From positions 3,968,001 through 4,032,000 of the forward strand of contig OZ199840.1 of the NCBI GenBank assembly GCA_964304625.1: a DNA stretch of 64,000 bases, in the 5' to 3' direction. Below are positions 1 to 13,100 of the stretch, one piece after another. Both the position numbers and the translations under genes were made by a program. This DNA comes from Kudoa neothunni. Taxonomy: Eukaryota; Cnidaria. The notes under the pieces were generated by a model that was given only the letters and a program-made list of their open reading frames with translations, searched no databases and was not told where the DNA came from. The first letter of the stretch is position 1, and each line of letters opens with the position of its first letter.

Positions 1-629
1 ATCAAGTGATACATAGTGATTGAACTTGTCAACCTCATAGTCTTCCAGTGTTGAGTTTTGAGGGAATAATTGAAAGTCTTATCGCACGTATAAGAGGCGA
101 ATCCAGTAGGAAGGGTAATATCCTTGATATCGAAAGAGAGTTTTGGTGGCAATGAGGGTTTGACAACAGCAGGATCAGTTTCGTTAATCTTCTTCACTTC
201 AACTTCAATTTTTGAAACCATTACCGCACTGGCATTTTTAACGTCTTTTCCTCCCTTGGTGAAATGTATAGATAGCATGTTCTCTTTGGAATCAACCACA
301 ACCAAACCATCTTTTGATTTATTCATACAATGGGAAGATGCCTTTACCAACTTAGCGTCAGAACCGAAATCGACGGTGTAGGCTTTCTAAATCAGTGACA
401 CAGTTACACCCATCAACACACAACACACCACATATTTGTAGGAGGCACTTACGATCTTGGTATCAGCTTTAGGTGGTTTACTTTCAGGTTTCACAGTTAG
501 TACCGCATCAGCAATTTTTACATGGGCACAAGTATTTCCCTTTTCATTCTTTAGCTCGACTTCGAAAGTAAAAACAGTAATTGGGTAGAAAATTCCCAGA
601 AAAAAAATTATGTAACCGAACGACCTCAT
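1..629 (-). CDS. LAMP-like membrane glycoprotein, 5' part (runs off window)
   Basis: Partial gene on the minus strand. Exon 1 is 629-453 and exon 2 runs from 386 past the window edge; the 66-nt intron has GT...AG ends and phase 0. The start at 629 is chosen because residues 1-20 form a clean signal peptide, while an upstream in-frame Met would not. After it the protein has the LAMP luminal pattern: a strand with one cysteine (GNTCAHVKIADAVLTV, Cys34), a second cysteine (SSHC) before alternating hydrophobic strands, and a late SYTC motif equal to the 'NSYKC' site of LAMPs. LAMPs are heavily glycosylated type I proteins of the lysosome limiting membrane. The transmembrane helix and tail would lie beyond base 1. 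It matches the two genes at 30408 and 32988 in this pattern. The fold is fairly sure; the compartment is inferred from the family. Confidence 0.7.
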
Positions 630-2180
630 TAGAATTAACAAAGTGACGACAACAACACGCACTAATAAATCGCTTAGATTACCCTGATAAAATCCCAAAC
701 TAACGACAATCTAATCCTTTGGTATTAATCTTCGTGCATATATTGCACTGTACACATTAAAAAAGTTGATTAATAGCTATAACTTGGAGAAACTATTTTA
801 ATTGTGTAATGTCAATAATTTAGTAGGTGTGATTTGAGCTCTGAGGTCGATTCTCAATCTTAACCAAGTCGGGCATTAATCGCATGTGAATAGTCGATTG
901 ATAATCACCACATAAAACGCAATCGTGGAACCCTCGCCGACACATTATACATTAAACAAACAGTGTTAAACAACAGGTTATAATCGCATTAATTCAAATA
1001 TACATTTTTAACATTGAGCCATATATTTTCGAGCCTAATCGGGTGAGTACCTATTGAGAATCATCAATTGTGTACAATTGAAGCGATTTATATTCAAATT
1101 AAATCTCATTATCGCATAATCTAGTGGAATTATTACCTAATTGGTGGGGGAGTTCGTAATTTAAGTGTCTGTAACTTTTTAAGGTGCAGTCTCAAGTGAT
1201 AATAATTAATTGTTGACAATTGTGTTGTCCATGTTTTTAGTGGTTCATGGTAATTTCATCGGTGTTCACGCTTGTGTGTTAAAATAATAGATATGAGCCG
1301 ATTAAACAACAATAATATTCCTTATTCGTATATTTATACTCATTCAAATTGGCTTAGATTAAGACTATTACTCAATTTATAAGGATATTAGTATTTTTAT
1401 TTATAAATTTGGGCGATAATATTTTTTTTCACCGTGCTACGTCCACAAATGATTCGTCTGTGTAATATACAGCATAATCAGCCTGATATTAATCCTATTA
1501 GAAAATGTCTCTATTGTACGCCGCTGTTATCAATATTATCCTAATTAAGCAATTTTGTGGCTACTCCGGGGATTTGTTAGGTCTCTCTTTGCCTAATTAT
1601 TTTCAATATCGACATTGGCCAGTCACATGGATCATTGAGTACATAAAATCACTCGACTATTTGGAATATTTTCTTGCATTTAATCATACATTCAATAATT
1701 TCGCGATATTGCGTATTATTTTGGGACGATGGAAAAATTGCGCATGATTAGCTTAAATTTAGACAGTGTCTATTGCAAAAGCTGGGAATATCTACTAAAA
1801 TAACGTTTGTATCAAAATTTTAATTTCAAAAACACATATTACAATAAATGAACTATTATTAAATAAATTACTTAACCTTCTACCTCTAAATTGGCCATGT
1901 GTACATTGTTTAATAATTGTCTTCTATAAACTCACATTTAAGTTAATGTATAAGTGGTTTTCAAAGCTTGTTGTGTTAATTTTATGTAACAAGAAGTATC
2001 GATATACCCAATACGTTAATTAAGAACACATGAACTTGTGTTTATGTGGTTTGCTTGCAACAATGATTGTAAACAAATTACTTTACAAAATACGTTCTGT
2101 TAAATTAAGTGTGGACATAACAACACACAATTCAATAAATTAGCCGCACTAATCGAATAATAATAATATATAGTTAAGTA
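630..2180. other. AT-rich intergenic region, no gene recognised
   Basis: About 1.5 kb upstream of the LAMP-like gene. One 80-codon open frame (1505-1747, plus) has no recognisable motif or splice context and is treated as chance. Nothing else was supported. Confidence 0.5.
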
Positions 2181-2265
2181 GATATGTCCTCCGCTAGCGC
2201 AGCGGATATATAGGGGATTTCATGCCCCTATATTATTTCCCAAAAGTGGGGCGGTTCTTTATAAT
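2181..2265 (+). repeat. tRNA-like remnant or tRNA-derived SINE head
   Basis: The stretch carries a near-consensus Pol III A box (TAGCGCAGCGG at about 2195), a perfect nine-pair hairpin (ATATAGGGG / CCCCTATAT) where an anticodon arm would lie, with CAT in its loop, and a partial B box (GGTTC near 2252). The T arm does not fold and no acceptor stem closes, so it is not a working tRNA. A decayed tRNA-Met-like gene or a tRNA-derived SINE head is the likeliest reading. Confidence 0.3.
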
Positions 2266-2499
2266 GAATTATCCAACAGTAGCGTAAGTAAAGTTTATTC
2301 ATAAACTTATTAGTGATAAAAACATGTAATCAATATATTAAAATACATAAATATAAATTATTTAAATTTAGATTATAACAGTTGTATCTTGATTTACCGA
2401 ACAAAATTATGAAAGATTAAGAGAGCGTCTCATTAAATATACCACTTTTATATCTATTTACTCACAAAAATTTTCACATCAATTTAATACATAAAATAC

Positions 2500-3401
2500 C
2501 TTGAGATATAATAATATGAAGGCGGTGAGCAGCACATCTGGTTGTGCTGAACTCTCTTAAACCTGATAGATTGTTTGCTGTGGAGTCACAAACAATTCTT
2601 AGATCAGATTTGTTACGTGAAAATTTACTAAAAATTCCGTGCAGATTTTATTTATATTTTCTGCAATGTGTTTTACAGGAAAATAGATCATGTCATATTG
2701 GGAATGTCGATGGGTGAAATTTTTAACAAATAACACTGATATATCAATGAATGAATTGATTTTGACATTATCAGTCCAAATATCAACGGTTAGACACATA
2801 CCATTTTGATTGATTGTTTTAATTAATTTTTCCATTTTTAAATACATGCGCTCATACTCATTCATAATTATCTTTTTTGGACGCATTTTTGGGATAAAAT
2901 CTTAAGCCTAGCACTAGGTTCATTAAACTTGTTACCTAAATTAAATGAAAAGTTTATCATCTCTGTAAACGATGCACTTTCCGTTATTGTACAAGGAGAG
3001 ATTGTTTCAGCTACAAAATTAACAATTTTAATGTCAAACATTACCTGATCTGATACGATTAAATTGACAATAGAGGGAGGTGAAACAAATAATTTATTTA
3101 TTTTATATATATATTTCTTTGTTTGAGTATGTAACTTATTGTGAGTACTAAGTTTCCTATTCCCGTAAGACGACTTATGCGGGAATGCTTTGTTGCATTT
3201 GGTGAAAACAATAAAATCAATTTGGGACGTTTCATCCCCGTCTTTAGTAAAGATGGAACAGAAATTGTCCCATTCTTTAGAATGCGTGGTAGATTTTTCC
3301 CAAGATAAAAATCTACCAACTTTCAACGCCTCTTCAACACTTTCCACACTCCAGTTTGACGTAATGCAGCGGTAGCCAGACTTGCCTATCGAGGGAGCCA
3401 A
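2500..3401 (-). mobile_element. Decayed hAT transposase (Hermes/hobo-like)
   Basis: Plain DNA transposon remnant read on the minus strand. The 5' part (3401 to about 2870) has a BED-finger-like segment with only part of its metal ligands, then a segment resembling the start of the hAT catalytic region. The second frame (2886-2599) has CLTVDIWTDNVKINSF, the 'DxWTS' block around the first catalytic Asp of hAT enzymes. Between about 2580 and 2510 a further frame reads VCDSTANNLSG...TTRCAAHR, the familiar 'DsaANn...C.aHrl' block. The three blocks lie in different frames, so at least two frameshifts are present. No dimerisation domain and no terminal repeats were found, so the ends are approximate. 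Confidence 0.65.
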
Positions 3402-3959
3402 CTTTAAGGTCGCACAAATTTTCTAGAGCCACAGGCACTAAATCATTTATGTACCTCTTCCTTATTTAAAATTTATATTTTTGAAAAGTTTATGGTACAC
3501 AATAAGGTAAAAGGTTGTAGAATTATAAATAAAGATTTTTTAATTTTTTTTATTCAATTAGTTTCTGGAAAATTTACGTATAATTTGTACAAGTATAATT
3601 TATGATGGTATTTCCAAAAAAGTAAATTAGCAGTTAACGATCCAAGGAATTTTTCTCTATGAAAAGGGTCGCAATATTAATAAAATATTTATGAATAAAG
3701 TAATAACACAAAAATATAGTGCTTTCGGATTATTTTTTAGAAATCGTTTCTAATGTTACAAGTTTTTATGGTTCCACATCAGGATTGCCAGACGATTACA
3801 GTAAATCTTACAAAATAATGTAATAGAAACGTGCCGAATAGTACCACAAAATTTCAAATCGTATTAAAATTTTAAAGAATGTACCATATTTACAAATAAT
3901 ATAATTCTAACAACATTAAACTAATTGAAAAAGAAAAAATAGCTGATAGGATCTATTTA

Positions 3960-4990
3960 TACATCAAAATATTAATTCATTATCTTGTCCTCCTCATCAT
4001 ATAGGTTTATTTTTTCCATCATTTTAATCAATTGGTCAGATGGATTCCATCCCATGTGAATGGTGTCTCTTAGGAGACATTCAGTATATAGTGGTGCATT
4101 TATTGTTTTATCTTCAAATATAAATCTCTTTTTTAACGTTGTTTTTATTCACTAATAAAAATAATCTCTCAGCAGATCCGAACGAATGAGCCAAATCAAG
4201 TAAAGACAGCATTAATTTTGACAATGATCGATACTTAAATGTTTCTCCTCTTCTTTCATTTGTGGCCGCCTACCAATAATTTTTTGGGTCATTTTCAATG
4301 AAATGACCATTATTTTACGGGCTAAGTTCTATCTACTCATTATCCAAATTTAAATACTCATCTTCAACAGTAATATTTGGAAATATCTGTTTCGTCATTA
4401 AAAAATGGAGATGTAAAGTTTTGGTAAGAAAGTAAACAAGATCTTGATTGCTTATTCCAGTAGTATTTTCATTCTAAATTGATTCTACTTTTGACTCATA
4501 ATAAAACTTATCCTGATGAATATAATTTAAGGGGTATTTAAAATTTAAACTCCAGAAGGTGTCATTTTTTGATCAGACTTCTATAAAAATAATGACATAT
4601 CATTTTTATAATATTTTAAAAGGAATTCCTTAGTTTATGAAATCTAAACTCTCATTTTGTGATTCAATTTTGAATTTATTGACCATGGGTAAGAAAAAGT
4701 TAAAAACGCATAGTACACTTTATTTATGAGCTAAATAGAGGTGAACGTATTTTAGGTGGGGATTTAGCCCTAGTTTCTTATGGTCCAATTTTTGGAAACG
4801 TTGAGAGAACTGTTCATTCTTCCAATATTTTATGAATAACTTCCTCAAGAGACAGCCATCATATGCAGCATAGATATAATATGATCTGATGCTCGATGTC
4901 AAATAATTATTGTAATTCGTTATATTCATTTTGACGCTTTGAGCTATTTGTGGGAAGTAAAAAAATAAACCTATAAGGGGTGGATTAACG
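3960..4990 (-). mobile_element. Decayed hAT transposase (ZBED/GTF2IRD2-like), copy 1
   Basis: Reverse-complement reading aligns along its whole length with the plus-strand copy at 35105-36260. Shared blocks include the segment around GLNPHLKYVHLYLAH, the stretch after TTACCCATGGTCAATAAA, and a downstream block ending in TTGATTAAAATGATGG. The protein pattern (a TRWLS-like region, then a long helix and a 'vLPxxnklN' motif) belongs to the hAT-derived ZBED5/GTF2IRD2 type. Frameshifts and stops are frequent; the longest open piece is only 69 codons (4929-4720). It is an old dead copy. Confidence 0.6.
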
Positions 4991-5834
4991 TTTATCGTCC
5001 CCTTTAATACGTTAACACCTTGGAGGTGTATCTACAAATTCAGTCAAACACTTCATTAGTTACCAACTTTTAGCCAATACAACAGTCATGGGTTAAACCT
5101 TAAAATTTAAATGGTTTTAAAAAGTGGTTTTCAATAATTTCAACCTAAGATAATTTTCTGGGGACAAATTTCTAATAACCTTGTTTATTATGAAAATAAA
5201 AACAATTAGGGGGCAAAGGCGAGACATTGATAATACTGTTATTAGGATAATATTCGAATAATAAGTAATAGGTTTGATTATGGGTGTGAAATTTTATCAT
5301 TTTTGAAACTCATCTCAATGAAATTTTAATATAAAAATTTATCTAATAAATAACCAAATTATTAATTAATGGTGACCTTAGAAAAACCCTTGGCCAATCT
5401 TGCTTATATATCCCCTTGTTTCGTTACAATTTCAATCAATATGGTGTGGTGTTTGGCCGAGTTTGTTGTAGAAACCCGATAATTCGCCATGCCGAATTCC
5501 CTCCGTTATCTATAGGCCATATATTTCATCAGAAATGGTATATTCATAGTTTGGTGTTTTTCAATAAATTTATTTATAACTAGCACAAAAGCCCAGCCAA
5601 GCAGACTAACACCTGGCGCAGATTAAGGCCTTTTGATTTTTAAGTAAATAGCGCTAATGTCTAGTTTGCCTGGTACAGTGTGACGGAAAATTTTAACTCT
5701 AATTTTACTTTGAATGGAGAAATTTTCCGGAAAATTAAATCGAATTAACACGTTGAACGTGTAAATTTTATTTTTCTACTTTAATTTATGCATTTTAAAG
5801 CTTGTCATTATTTTTGCAATGTGATGATTTAGAT
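4991..5834. other. AT-rich spacer
   Basis: No coding frame or repeat with clear ends was recognised between the hAT remnant and the MITE at 5835. Confidence 0.5.
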
Positions 5835-6429
5835 CAGAGTTCGGCAACGACCGGCCCCCGGACCAAATTTGGTCCGGGAGCTTTCCTCATCCGGCCCGCA
5901 AGGGATGTCATTGATAAAGTTAATTTTTTTGACGGTGCTTATATAATTTCCCCAACTTTTAAATTCGATCTCTTCAGCACATAAATAAGCTTAATAGCAT
6001 TGTGAACTATGTTACTTAAGTATTATTCCCTTTTTTGAAACATAAAAGTTCTTAAAAAATAAAGATTAAAATTTTTCCCCGAGAAAATTCCTTACTTATT
6101 TTTACTGATTGTACGATATTAGTCTTATTGTAGCTAATGGAAACGTTTAAATTCAGCACCAAAAATATCAGGTAAATTATGAAGTTAAAAATTGTATAAA
6201 ACCAGTAATTTCTTCATAAAAATATCGAACATTCACGTTCGTTATGTTTCTTTTTCTCGTTAAGATAAAAATATATTATTTTAAATTTCAAAATATAAAT
6301 TTACCAATCCAATTTTCAATTGTATTGTGAAAAATTTATTACATCTACTGGATTTAAATATATTCTGGCATACCTCCTAGTTTGACATGATTATCCGGCC
6401 CGGCAACCTAATAGGGTTGCCGACCCCTG
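5835..6429. mobile_element. hAT non-autonomous element (MITE, 595 bp)
   Basis: The ends are inverted: CAGAGTTCGGCAACGACC on the left and GGGTTGCCGACCCCTG on the right. Inside the left end a GGCCC.. / GGACCAAATTTGGTCC palindrome is visible, and CCGGCCCGGCAACC lies inside the right end. The element is flanked by a perfect 8-bp duplication, ATTTAGAT, at 5827-5834 and 6430-6437. CAGRG ends and an 8-bp duplication are diagnostic of hAT. There is no transposase inside, so it must be moved in trans. Confidence 0.88.
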
Positions 6430-6449
6430 ATTTAGATAAACGAAATTAT

Positions 6450-7262
6450 GTGCACACTTTCCATTCAAATATAAATAGAGGTATGGAGGGAAAGTAATGA
6501 GTAATTTTAAGTTTATTTTACAAATTATTGACCAAAATTATGATGACCTTAATTTTAAGAGAAATGTAATTAGCGATTAAAGTCTAGTTACTTATGAAAC
6601 AAAATCATTAATAACTTAAAAAGGACTTACAGTTCTTTTCAAAATTTTGCGATAAAAATTAATCCTTCTAGTTACAAAATTTATTATTAGTCTACAAACG
6701 ATAAAAAAAATAAAATCAACCTAAGATTCCGACGAAATATAAATATTAATTGTTACTCCTTTATTCGCAATTGTATAATGATGCCAATGATGTTTTAAAA
6801 AGCTGTGAGCGGTAACTTATGTATTCACTATTGTAACAAAATTTCCCGATTTTTAAATAAATGCAACCTTTTCTTAACCAAAGTACTTACTGGTTTAAAA
6901 ATATACACATTTAATTAATAAAACACGATTAAGTAAAAAATGTGAAGGTGTTTTTGGTTTGAAAAATTACAGTAATGCTTGAACATCAACTGGTTTTCTT
7001 GAACGAGTGCACCCTTTTAAAAATTAACGTATTGTTTTATTGCCTTAAAAAAATTTCTTCGTATTGAATTATTCTTAGATTAACGAAAACTTTGTGAAAA
7101 TATCAGTTAGGTTGAATAGACCAATAATTTCCTATCAACTTACATGGCAAGTATTGAGAAGGGACTGTAGTTTGTACAAAAGTAATCGTGAATATAAATT
7201 CTTAAATTACATATAGAATGTGATGTCGCATATTTTTATGCAGCTTTTATATCAAAATGAAT
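6450..7262 (+). repeat. Dispersed repeat A, copy 1
   Basis: This 0.8-kb block aligns by eye with 40560-41345 over nearly its whole length. Landmarks shared in order are AAGTTTATTTTACAAATTAT, a GATAAAAATTAATCC block, AAAAATTACAGTAATGCTT and GAGTGCACCCTT. A weaker copy lies at 58500-59270. No long open frame runs through it, so it is an unclassified non-coding repeat. The copy stops at about 7262, where the BEL/Pao sequence starts. Confidence 0.7.
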
Positions 7263-7264
7263 TA

Positions 7265-10060
7265 ATGCGAGCCTAAAGAAAACAGTATATTGATTTTACG
7301 TTTGCTCGGGTACCATTTGGTCTCATATGTTCTCCTTTCTTGCTACACGCAACAATTCATTATCATTTATAAACACAATGCAGCCCAGAATTCAAAGGCC
7401 TAACAAAATCAATATACGTTGATAATCTAATTCATGGTGTGAACTCGAAAAGTGAGGCTATGAGAATACATCAAGAAATGGTAAGAACTTTCCAAACTGT
7501 TGGATTCAATGTGTGCCAATGGAATACCAATAATCATGAAGTCAAATAAGAATTTGATGCAAATCTGCTTGATAATAATTGTGAAATCAAAGTTTTGGGA
7601 TACATATAAAACATTGAGAGAGTTACGATAAAATTAAATAACGTGGTATTTGAGGATAAAATAATCCTAACGAAAAGAAATATCGCAGAAGAAGCTGCCA
7701 AAATATATGATCCTCTTGGAATGGTTACACCTTGTATCATAAGACCCAAGCGTTTCATGCAAGAATTATGGAAAATTGATTTACATCGGGATGATAATTT
7801 TACTTATGATCTAGTAGAGAAATGGTTGATTCTTACGAGTCAGGTTAAAGATATTGGACAAATTGACTTTCCTAGAAAATACGTGGGGTTGGACATGTCT
7901 GATGATAATAACGAATTGTGTTTGATTTGTTTTTGTGATGCGTCAAAGTTTGCATATGCATGCGCCATTTATCTGTGTTGCAAAAATGCTGGTAACAGAA
8001 TTTTCGATCGTATTCTCAAAATCACGACTGGTTCCAATTACGGAATTAACTATTCCTAAATTGGAATTAATGGCTGCTACGCTGGGTACAAGAATGGTCA
8101 GCTACATCGAAAATTTACTTGGCTTAGATATTAATAACAAATATATGTTTATGGATTCAAAATGTGTTATTGATTGGATCAAATCGAAAAAATGGCCATC
8201 GCTATTTGTGAAGAACCGCATAAGAGAAATCTTATCTCACGATGACCTTATATGGAATCACGTCCCTGGTATAGAAAATCCTGCTGATTTAGCCACTCGT
8301 GGAATCACAGTTGATGAATTAACAAGTAAAACAGTCTGGTGGAAAGGTCCTCAGTTCTTCTATGCGAAGAACCCTGAATGAAAAACATCGATGAATGGAT
8401 ATAAAGAGAAAATGCTGCAAAGTGGTGGTGAATGTGATCGTGTTTGTGACAATGTTGTGTTAAGCAACATTGACATATCCAAAGCTGTCGATTCTTCAGA
8501 CAAACTCCCAATTGGTTTAGACATTACCCGCTTTTCTGAATTAAGAAAATTAAAGAGAACAATAGTATGGATTTTTCGTTTTGTCCACAAAGTTAAAAGA
8601 AAATCTATTGTCGACGAAAGTTACCTTACTGTTGAAGAAATGAAATTTGCTGAAACCTATCTCATTCGATGCATTCAAAGAGAATATTTTGGTGATATGA
8701 TATTGAGAATCCAAACGGCCAAATCAAACACGAAATGCTTCGATGTGAGGTTTTTCTTGATAAAAGTGAAATTGTACGATGTGGCACATAGATGGCAAAC
8801 GCTGAGATGGACCAAGATAATGTGTATCCAATACTTCTACCGAAAAAGAGTTATGTAACTACACTTTTCATCCAAAACATACACGTTATGAATGGTCACT
8901 GTGGAAAAAATCAAACATTGCATCTGTTCTTGCTAAGATTTTGGGCACCGCATTTAAGAACATTGGTTTCTCGTACCGTAAAAACATGCCAATTTTGCAA
9001 ATTACGTCAACGGAAATCTTATAAACTTCCGGTCTTTCCAAATTATCCCGAATATGGTGTTTCTGTGAATCCTCCATTCTCTTATACTGGTGTAGACTTG
9101 GCTGGTCCATTTACAATATACGAAGCCAATCAGAAAAAGAAAGCATGGATCTGTTTATTTACATGTGCTATCATACGTGCAATCCATTTGGAAATTGTTA
9201 CTTCCTTGTCAGCAGAAGATTTTCTCTACTCCGTAAGAAGATTTACTTCAAGAAGAGGATGTCCAATAATGTTAATTTCAGACAATGCGACCAATTTTAA
9301 GCTAGCTTCTAAAGTTATGAAAAAGGGTGAAAGGTCCAAAGTTTTATCCCCTTCCCCAATTCATATCTTCATGGAAAATAACAGCATTAAATGGAAATTT
9401 ATTACAGAATACTCACCTTGGATGGGTGGGTTTTACGAGCGCTTAATTGGTTTGGTGAAACAATGTTTAACTAAAATGATGTACCTCAAGAAATTAAATT
9501 ATTGTCAGTTCTCAACAATTATCACTGAAGTGGAGCATATAATAAATTTAAGGCCATTGATACATGTTTCAACTGATATAAATCAACAAATAATTATGCC
9601 ATCAGATTATCTTTGCTTGAATCCACGTAAACACATAGATCATGAGTTAACAACTACGGACTCACAATACAACCCGAATGGAAGAGAAACTGAGGCTAAC
9701 TAAACTTATCTCAATCTGGAAAAGGGGGTAAAAATATCTTGAATCAATCTTGGAACACATTGAAAAAACAATATTTACAGCACTTACGTGATCGAAAAGA
9801 AAGTCGTCACAACCAACCAAATATTTCCCAAAGTAAGTGATATTGCTCATGTTAGTGATGCTACGAACTACAACAAATGGAAAATCGGAGTTATCAAACA
9901 ACTATTCAAGAATAAGGATGGAGAAATCATAAAGGCCAATGTCCAACTATCAAATAGCAAAGTGATCAATAGATCGATTAAATCATCCTTACTTGAAATT
10001 TAAATCCTTGGTAGTGTAGTGTGAATTAATCACCATTAATCCGCGAAAGCGGATGAGGTT
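7265..10060 (+). mobile_element. BEL/Pao LTR-retrotransposon fossil, pol part
   Basis: Virus-like element of the BEL/Pao family. Visible parts in order are the late part of reverse transcriptase, the Pao-specific region (KIYDPLGMVTP), an RNase-H-like region, the integrase zinc-binding region with a CxxC pair, the integrase core, and the C-terminal Pao region. Gag, protease and early reverse transcriptase are absent, and no LTR pair was found. It is broken, with perhaps a handful of breaks besides the missing 5' half, yet long blocks are still readable, so it is of moderate rather than great age. It abuts repeat A on the left and a Ty3/gypsy fossil on the right. Confidence 0.85.
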
Positions 10061-10139
10061 AAAAATTGTTGAACCGTGTTTCTTTCGCGCTAATAAAAAC
10101 AAACAAAAATACGAAATTTTTTACCGACAATTGGGATTA

Positions 10140-13100
10140 ACATAGTATTAGACATCCCTAAAGTTCACATCAGCCATTACAGCTAAACCACCGTCACCCA
10201 GAAGGTTTACCGGCGCTGCCGATGATTTCGCCAAATTCCACTGTTTCTGCATGCTTCCCGCAATAGCTAGCAGCTGGAATGACTTGGACAAAGCTAGGAA
10301 TTTGCCCCCATATCTTGGAGATAATATATTCGATCTAATCGAGGCCAACGGTATAAATATGTATCGACCGATGAAGGATACATTCAACCTTATGATACAA
10401 CTTTTGAATAATACATACCGTCCTATTATTTCTTCTACGTTGTCTCTACAATCGTTTTACAATTCAGCCTGGGATAATGCCACACCTTATGCTGAATTCT
10501 GCTTCGGTGTGAACAACTTGCTTCGTAAGGCTCTACCATCTATCGACGAAGATACCGCCAAGACTCTGATTATCGACCAGTGCACGAAATCGTTACCAGA
10601 GTATATCAAACGGATAACTGTCGCATTGAAACCTCGATCTCCTCTCGAGCTTATTCAATCGGTTGAAGAACAGCTCAATATTCCGAACCGCATTGCAGCA
10701 GTTTCGTATAACAAAAGGAAATACAAGTGCAAGAAGAGATCTTGCAAGAAGCGTGGCTCAAAAAATCACTCAACCGAAGAGTGCAAAGGTTTTGCAATAT
10801 GTAAAAACTGCAACAAGAGGGGACACCTCTCACATATTTGCAAAAGCAAAAACATTAACAACATTAATTGTAATGATTCTATTTCGGACAAAATCAGTTA
10901 TTCGTGTTTTGCTTCTTCAGCGCACTTTAACCTGTCTAAACATTTTACAATACCAATTCAAATTGGAAAATGAGCTGCAACGGCTCTGATTGACACCGGG
11001 TCTTCAATATCAACTATAAGGCATAGCTTTGCGGCGAGAATACACTCTGTTAAAACAAGTCTTACAACGGCAGACGGAAATCAAATGAAAACCATCGGCT
11101 CTGGCAATATCGAGTTCTCTCTAAATGGAAGGGTGTTTAATTGGAGTATGATCGTATGTTATAATCTGGCAACGTACTTCATCCTTGGCCGCGATTTTTT
11201 GTCCGTGCATGCTGCCCTCATCACCTGTCAGAATGGTTCCGTAACGCTCCCGACACTGCGTGAGAATACTTGTTCAATCGCTCAAAAACAAGATCACGCA
11301 AATGTTCCTCCGCATTGTTTCAAATTCGCCGATGACCCATTTCACATTCCCACCAGAAAAATTCCGTTCGTCCTCTCTCCGGGTTTCAAAGAGCAGATAA
11401 ATAACATGCTTAATGACGGTATAATACGTAAAAGTAACAGTCCGTATTCATCCCCCGTGCTTCTCGTCAAGAAGCACAACAATGAATATAGACTCTGTGT
11501 GGATTATCGGAAACTCAACTCTCAGATAGTTCCGGAACAATTTCCTATACCACTACTCCATGACATTATCTCCACCCTCTCTTCTACCACCTACTTTTCA
11601 AAAATAAACCTAAAATCCGGATTTTGGCAGATACCACTTCATGAACATTGTAAATATGCGATCGCTTTCTCTACTCCCTTTGGCCACTTCGAATTAACGT
11701 GTTGCACTTTGGTTTGGTAACAGCTCCATCTGCATTTCAAAGAGTCATGCTCGAAACTTTGAATGACTACATCGGGAAACTCTGCCACGTCTACCTTGAC
11801 AACATCCTGATTTACCCCTCCTCTCCTAACGAGCATCCCAAATTAATTATGAAGCGTCTCACAGAATTCAACTGGAAACCTAACACCAAGAAGTGCATTT
11901 TTACAGTAACATCAATTAAATATCTCGGCTTCATAATCTCAAGAGATGGGATCACACCCGATCCTGATGGATTCAAATCAGTTGTCGACATTCCCATTCC
12001 CAATACTCCTCCAATCATTCATTGGCTTCGCAAACCAATACCGTGACTTAATCCCAAACTTCGCACGCATAGCACAACCTCTCTACAATTCTATTCCCGC
12101 AAAACCCTTCGAATTATCCACCGAAGCGATTAAGCGAATAGGCCGCATCAAACATCTCTTAACATCTTCCCCACTACTCAGTCTTCCTAACCTGAGTAAA
12201 AATTTTACAATTTCCACCGACGCTTCCGACACAGCCATCGCATCAGTGCTCTAGTAGGAAGTAAATGGCGAGAAACATGTCATCCGCTATGCCAGCCATA
12301 TCCTCAATAAATCCAAAATTAACTATTCCACCTTCGAAAAAGAAGCACTAGCATTAGTGTATGCACTCAAAACGTTTCACCAATATGTCTACGGCAAAAG
12401 AACTAAGGTACGGATGCACCATACCCTCTAACTCACTTAAAAAACATCAAAGACTCTCACGGCAGAATATCGCGTTGGCTGCTATTTCTTCAGAACTACG
12501 AAGTAGAAATAGTTTACAAACGCGGTACCGATAATGTAGACGCCGGCTTTCTATCAAGAACACAATGTAAATCAAATGCCATATCGGTCCATTTCTTATC
12601 ACTCCCAGTAGACAAGTGGATACCGGCGCAAAAAGAAGACATGACCCAATCGAGCAATGCGAAATCCATTGAACAGAATAAATACAAAGGTAAGAGGGCT
12701 TACCGATCCAAGGACGGCCTCTTAGTGAGAACCCTAAAAGCCAAAAATAGAGAAATTGATCAACTTTTCATCCCACTTCAAATGCGTTCTAAAATCTTGG
12801 AGAAATTTAATGACCAATCTGGCCATCCCGGATTCTTCAAAACATTTTCGATGCTCCGAGACAACGCATTTTGGCCCGGCTGCGGATCGAAACTCACAAC
12901 CCATGTGCGTTCATGTAAAACCTGTCAACTGAATCCATGATGCTCCGAAAAATCCAACTTAATACCGTTCAAAGTTACCTTTCTTTTCCAAATAATGGAA
13001 TGGGATATCATCGAACGTCTCAATCGTACTGATAATCTGAATCAATATATACTTTGCTGTGTGGATCTTTTCACCAAATTGTCCATAGCCATTCCATTAG

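Noticed and set aside
124-381. 85-codon plus-strand frame at the window start
   Set aside because: It is the antisense shadow of exon 2 of the LAMP-like gene, which has the better protein pattern and splice sites.
1505-1747. 80-codon open frame on the plus strand as a possible gene
   Set aside because: No motif, no splice partners and no neighbouring promoter. In such AT-rich DNA an isolated frame of this length is weak evidence.
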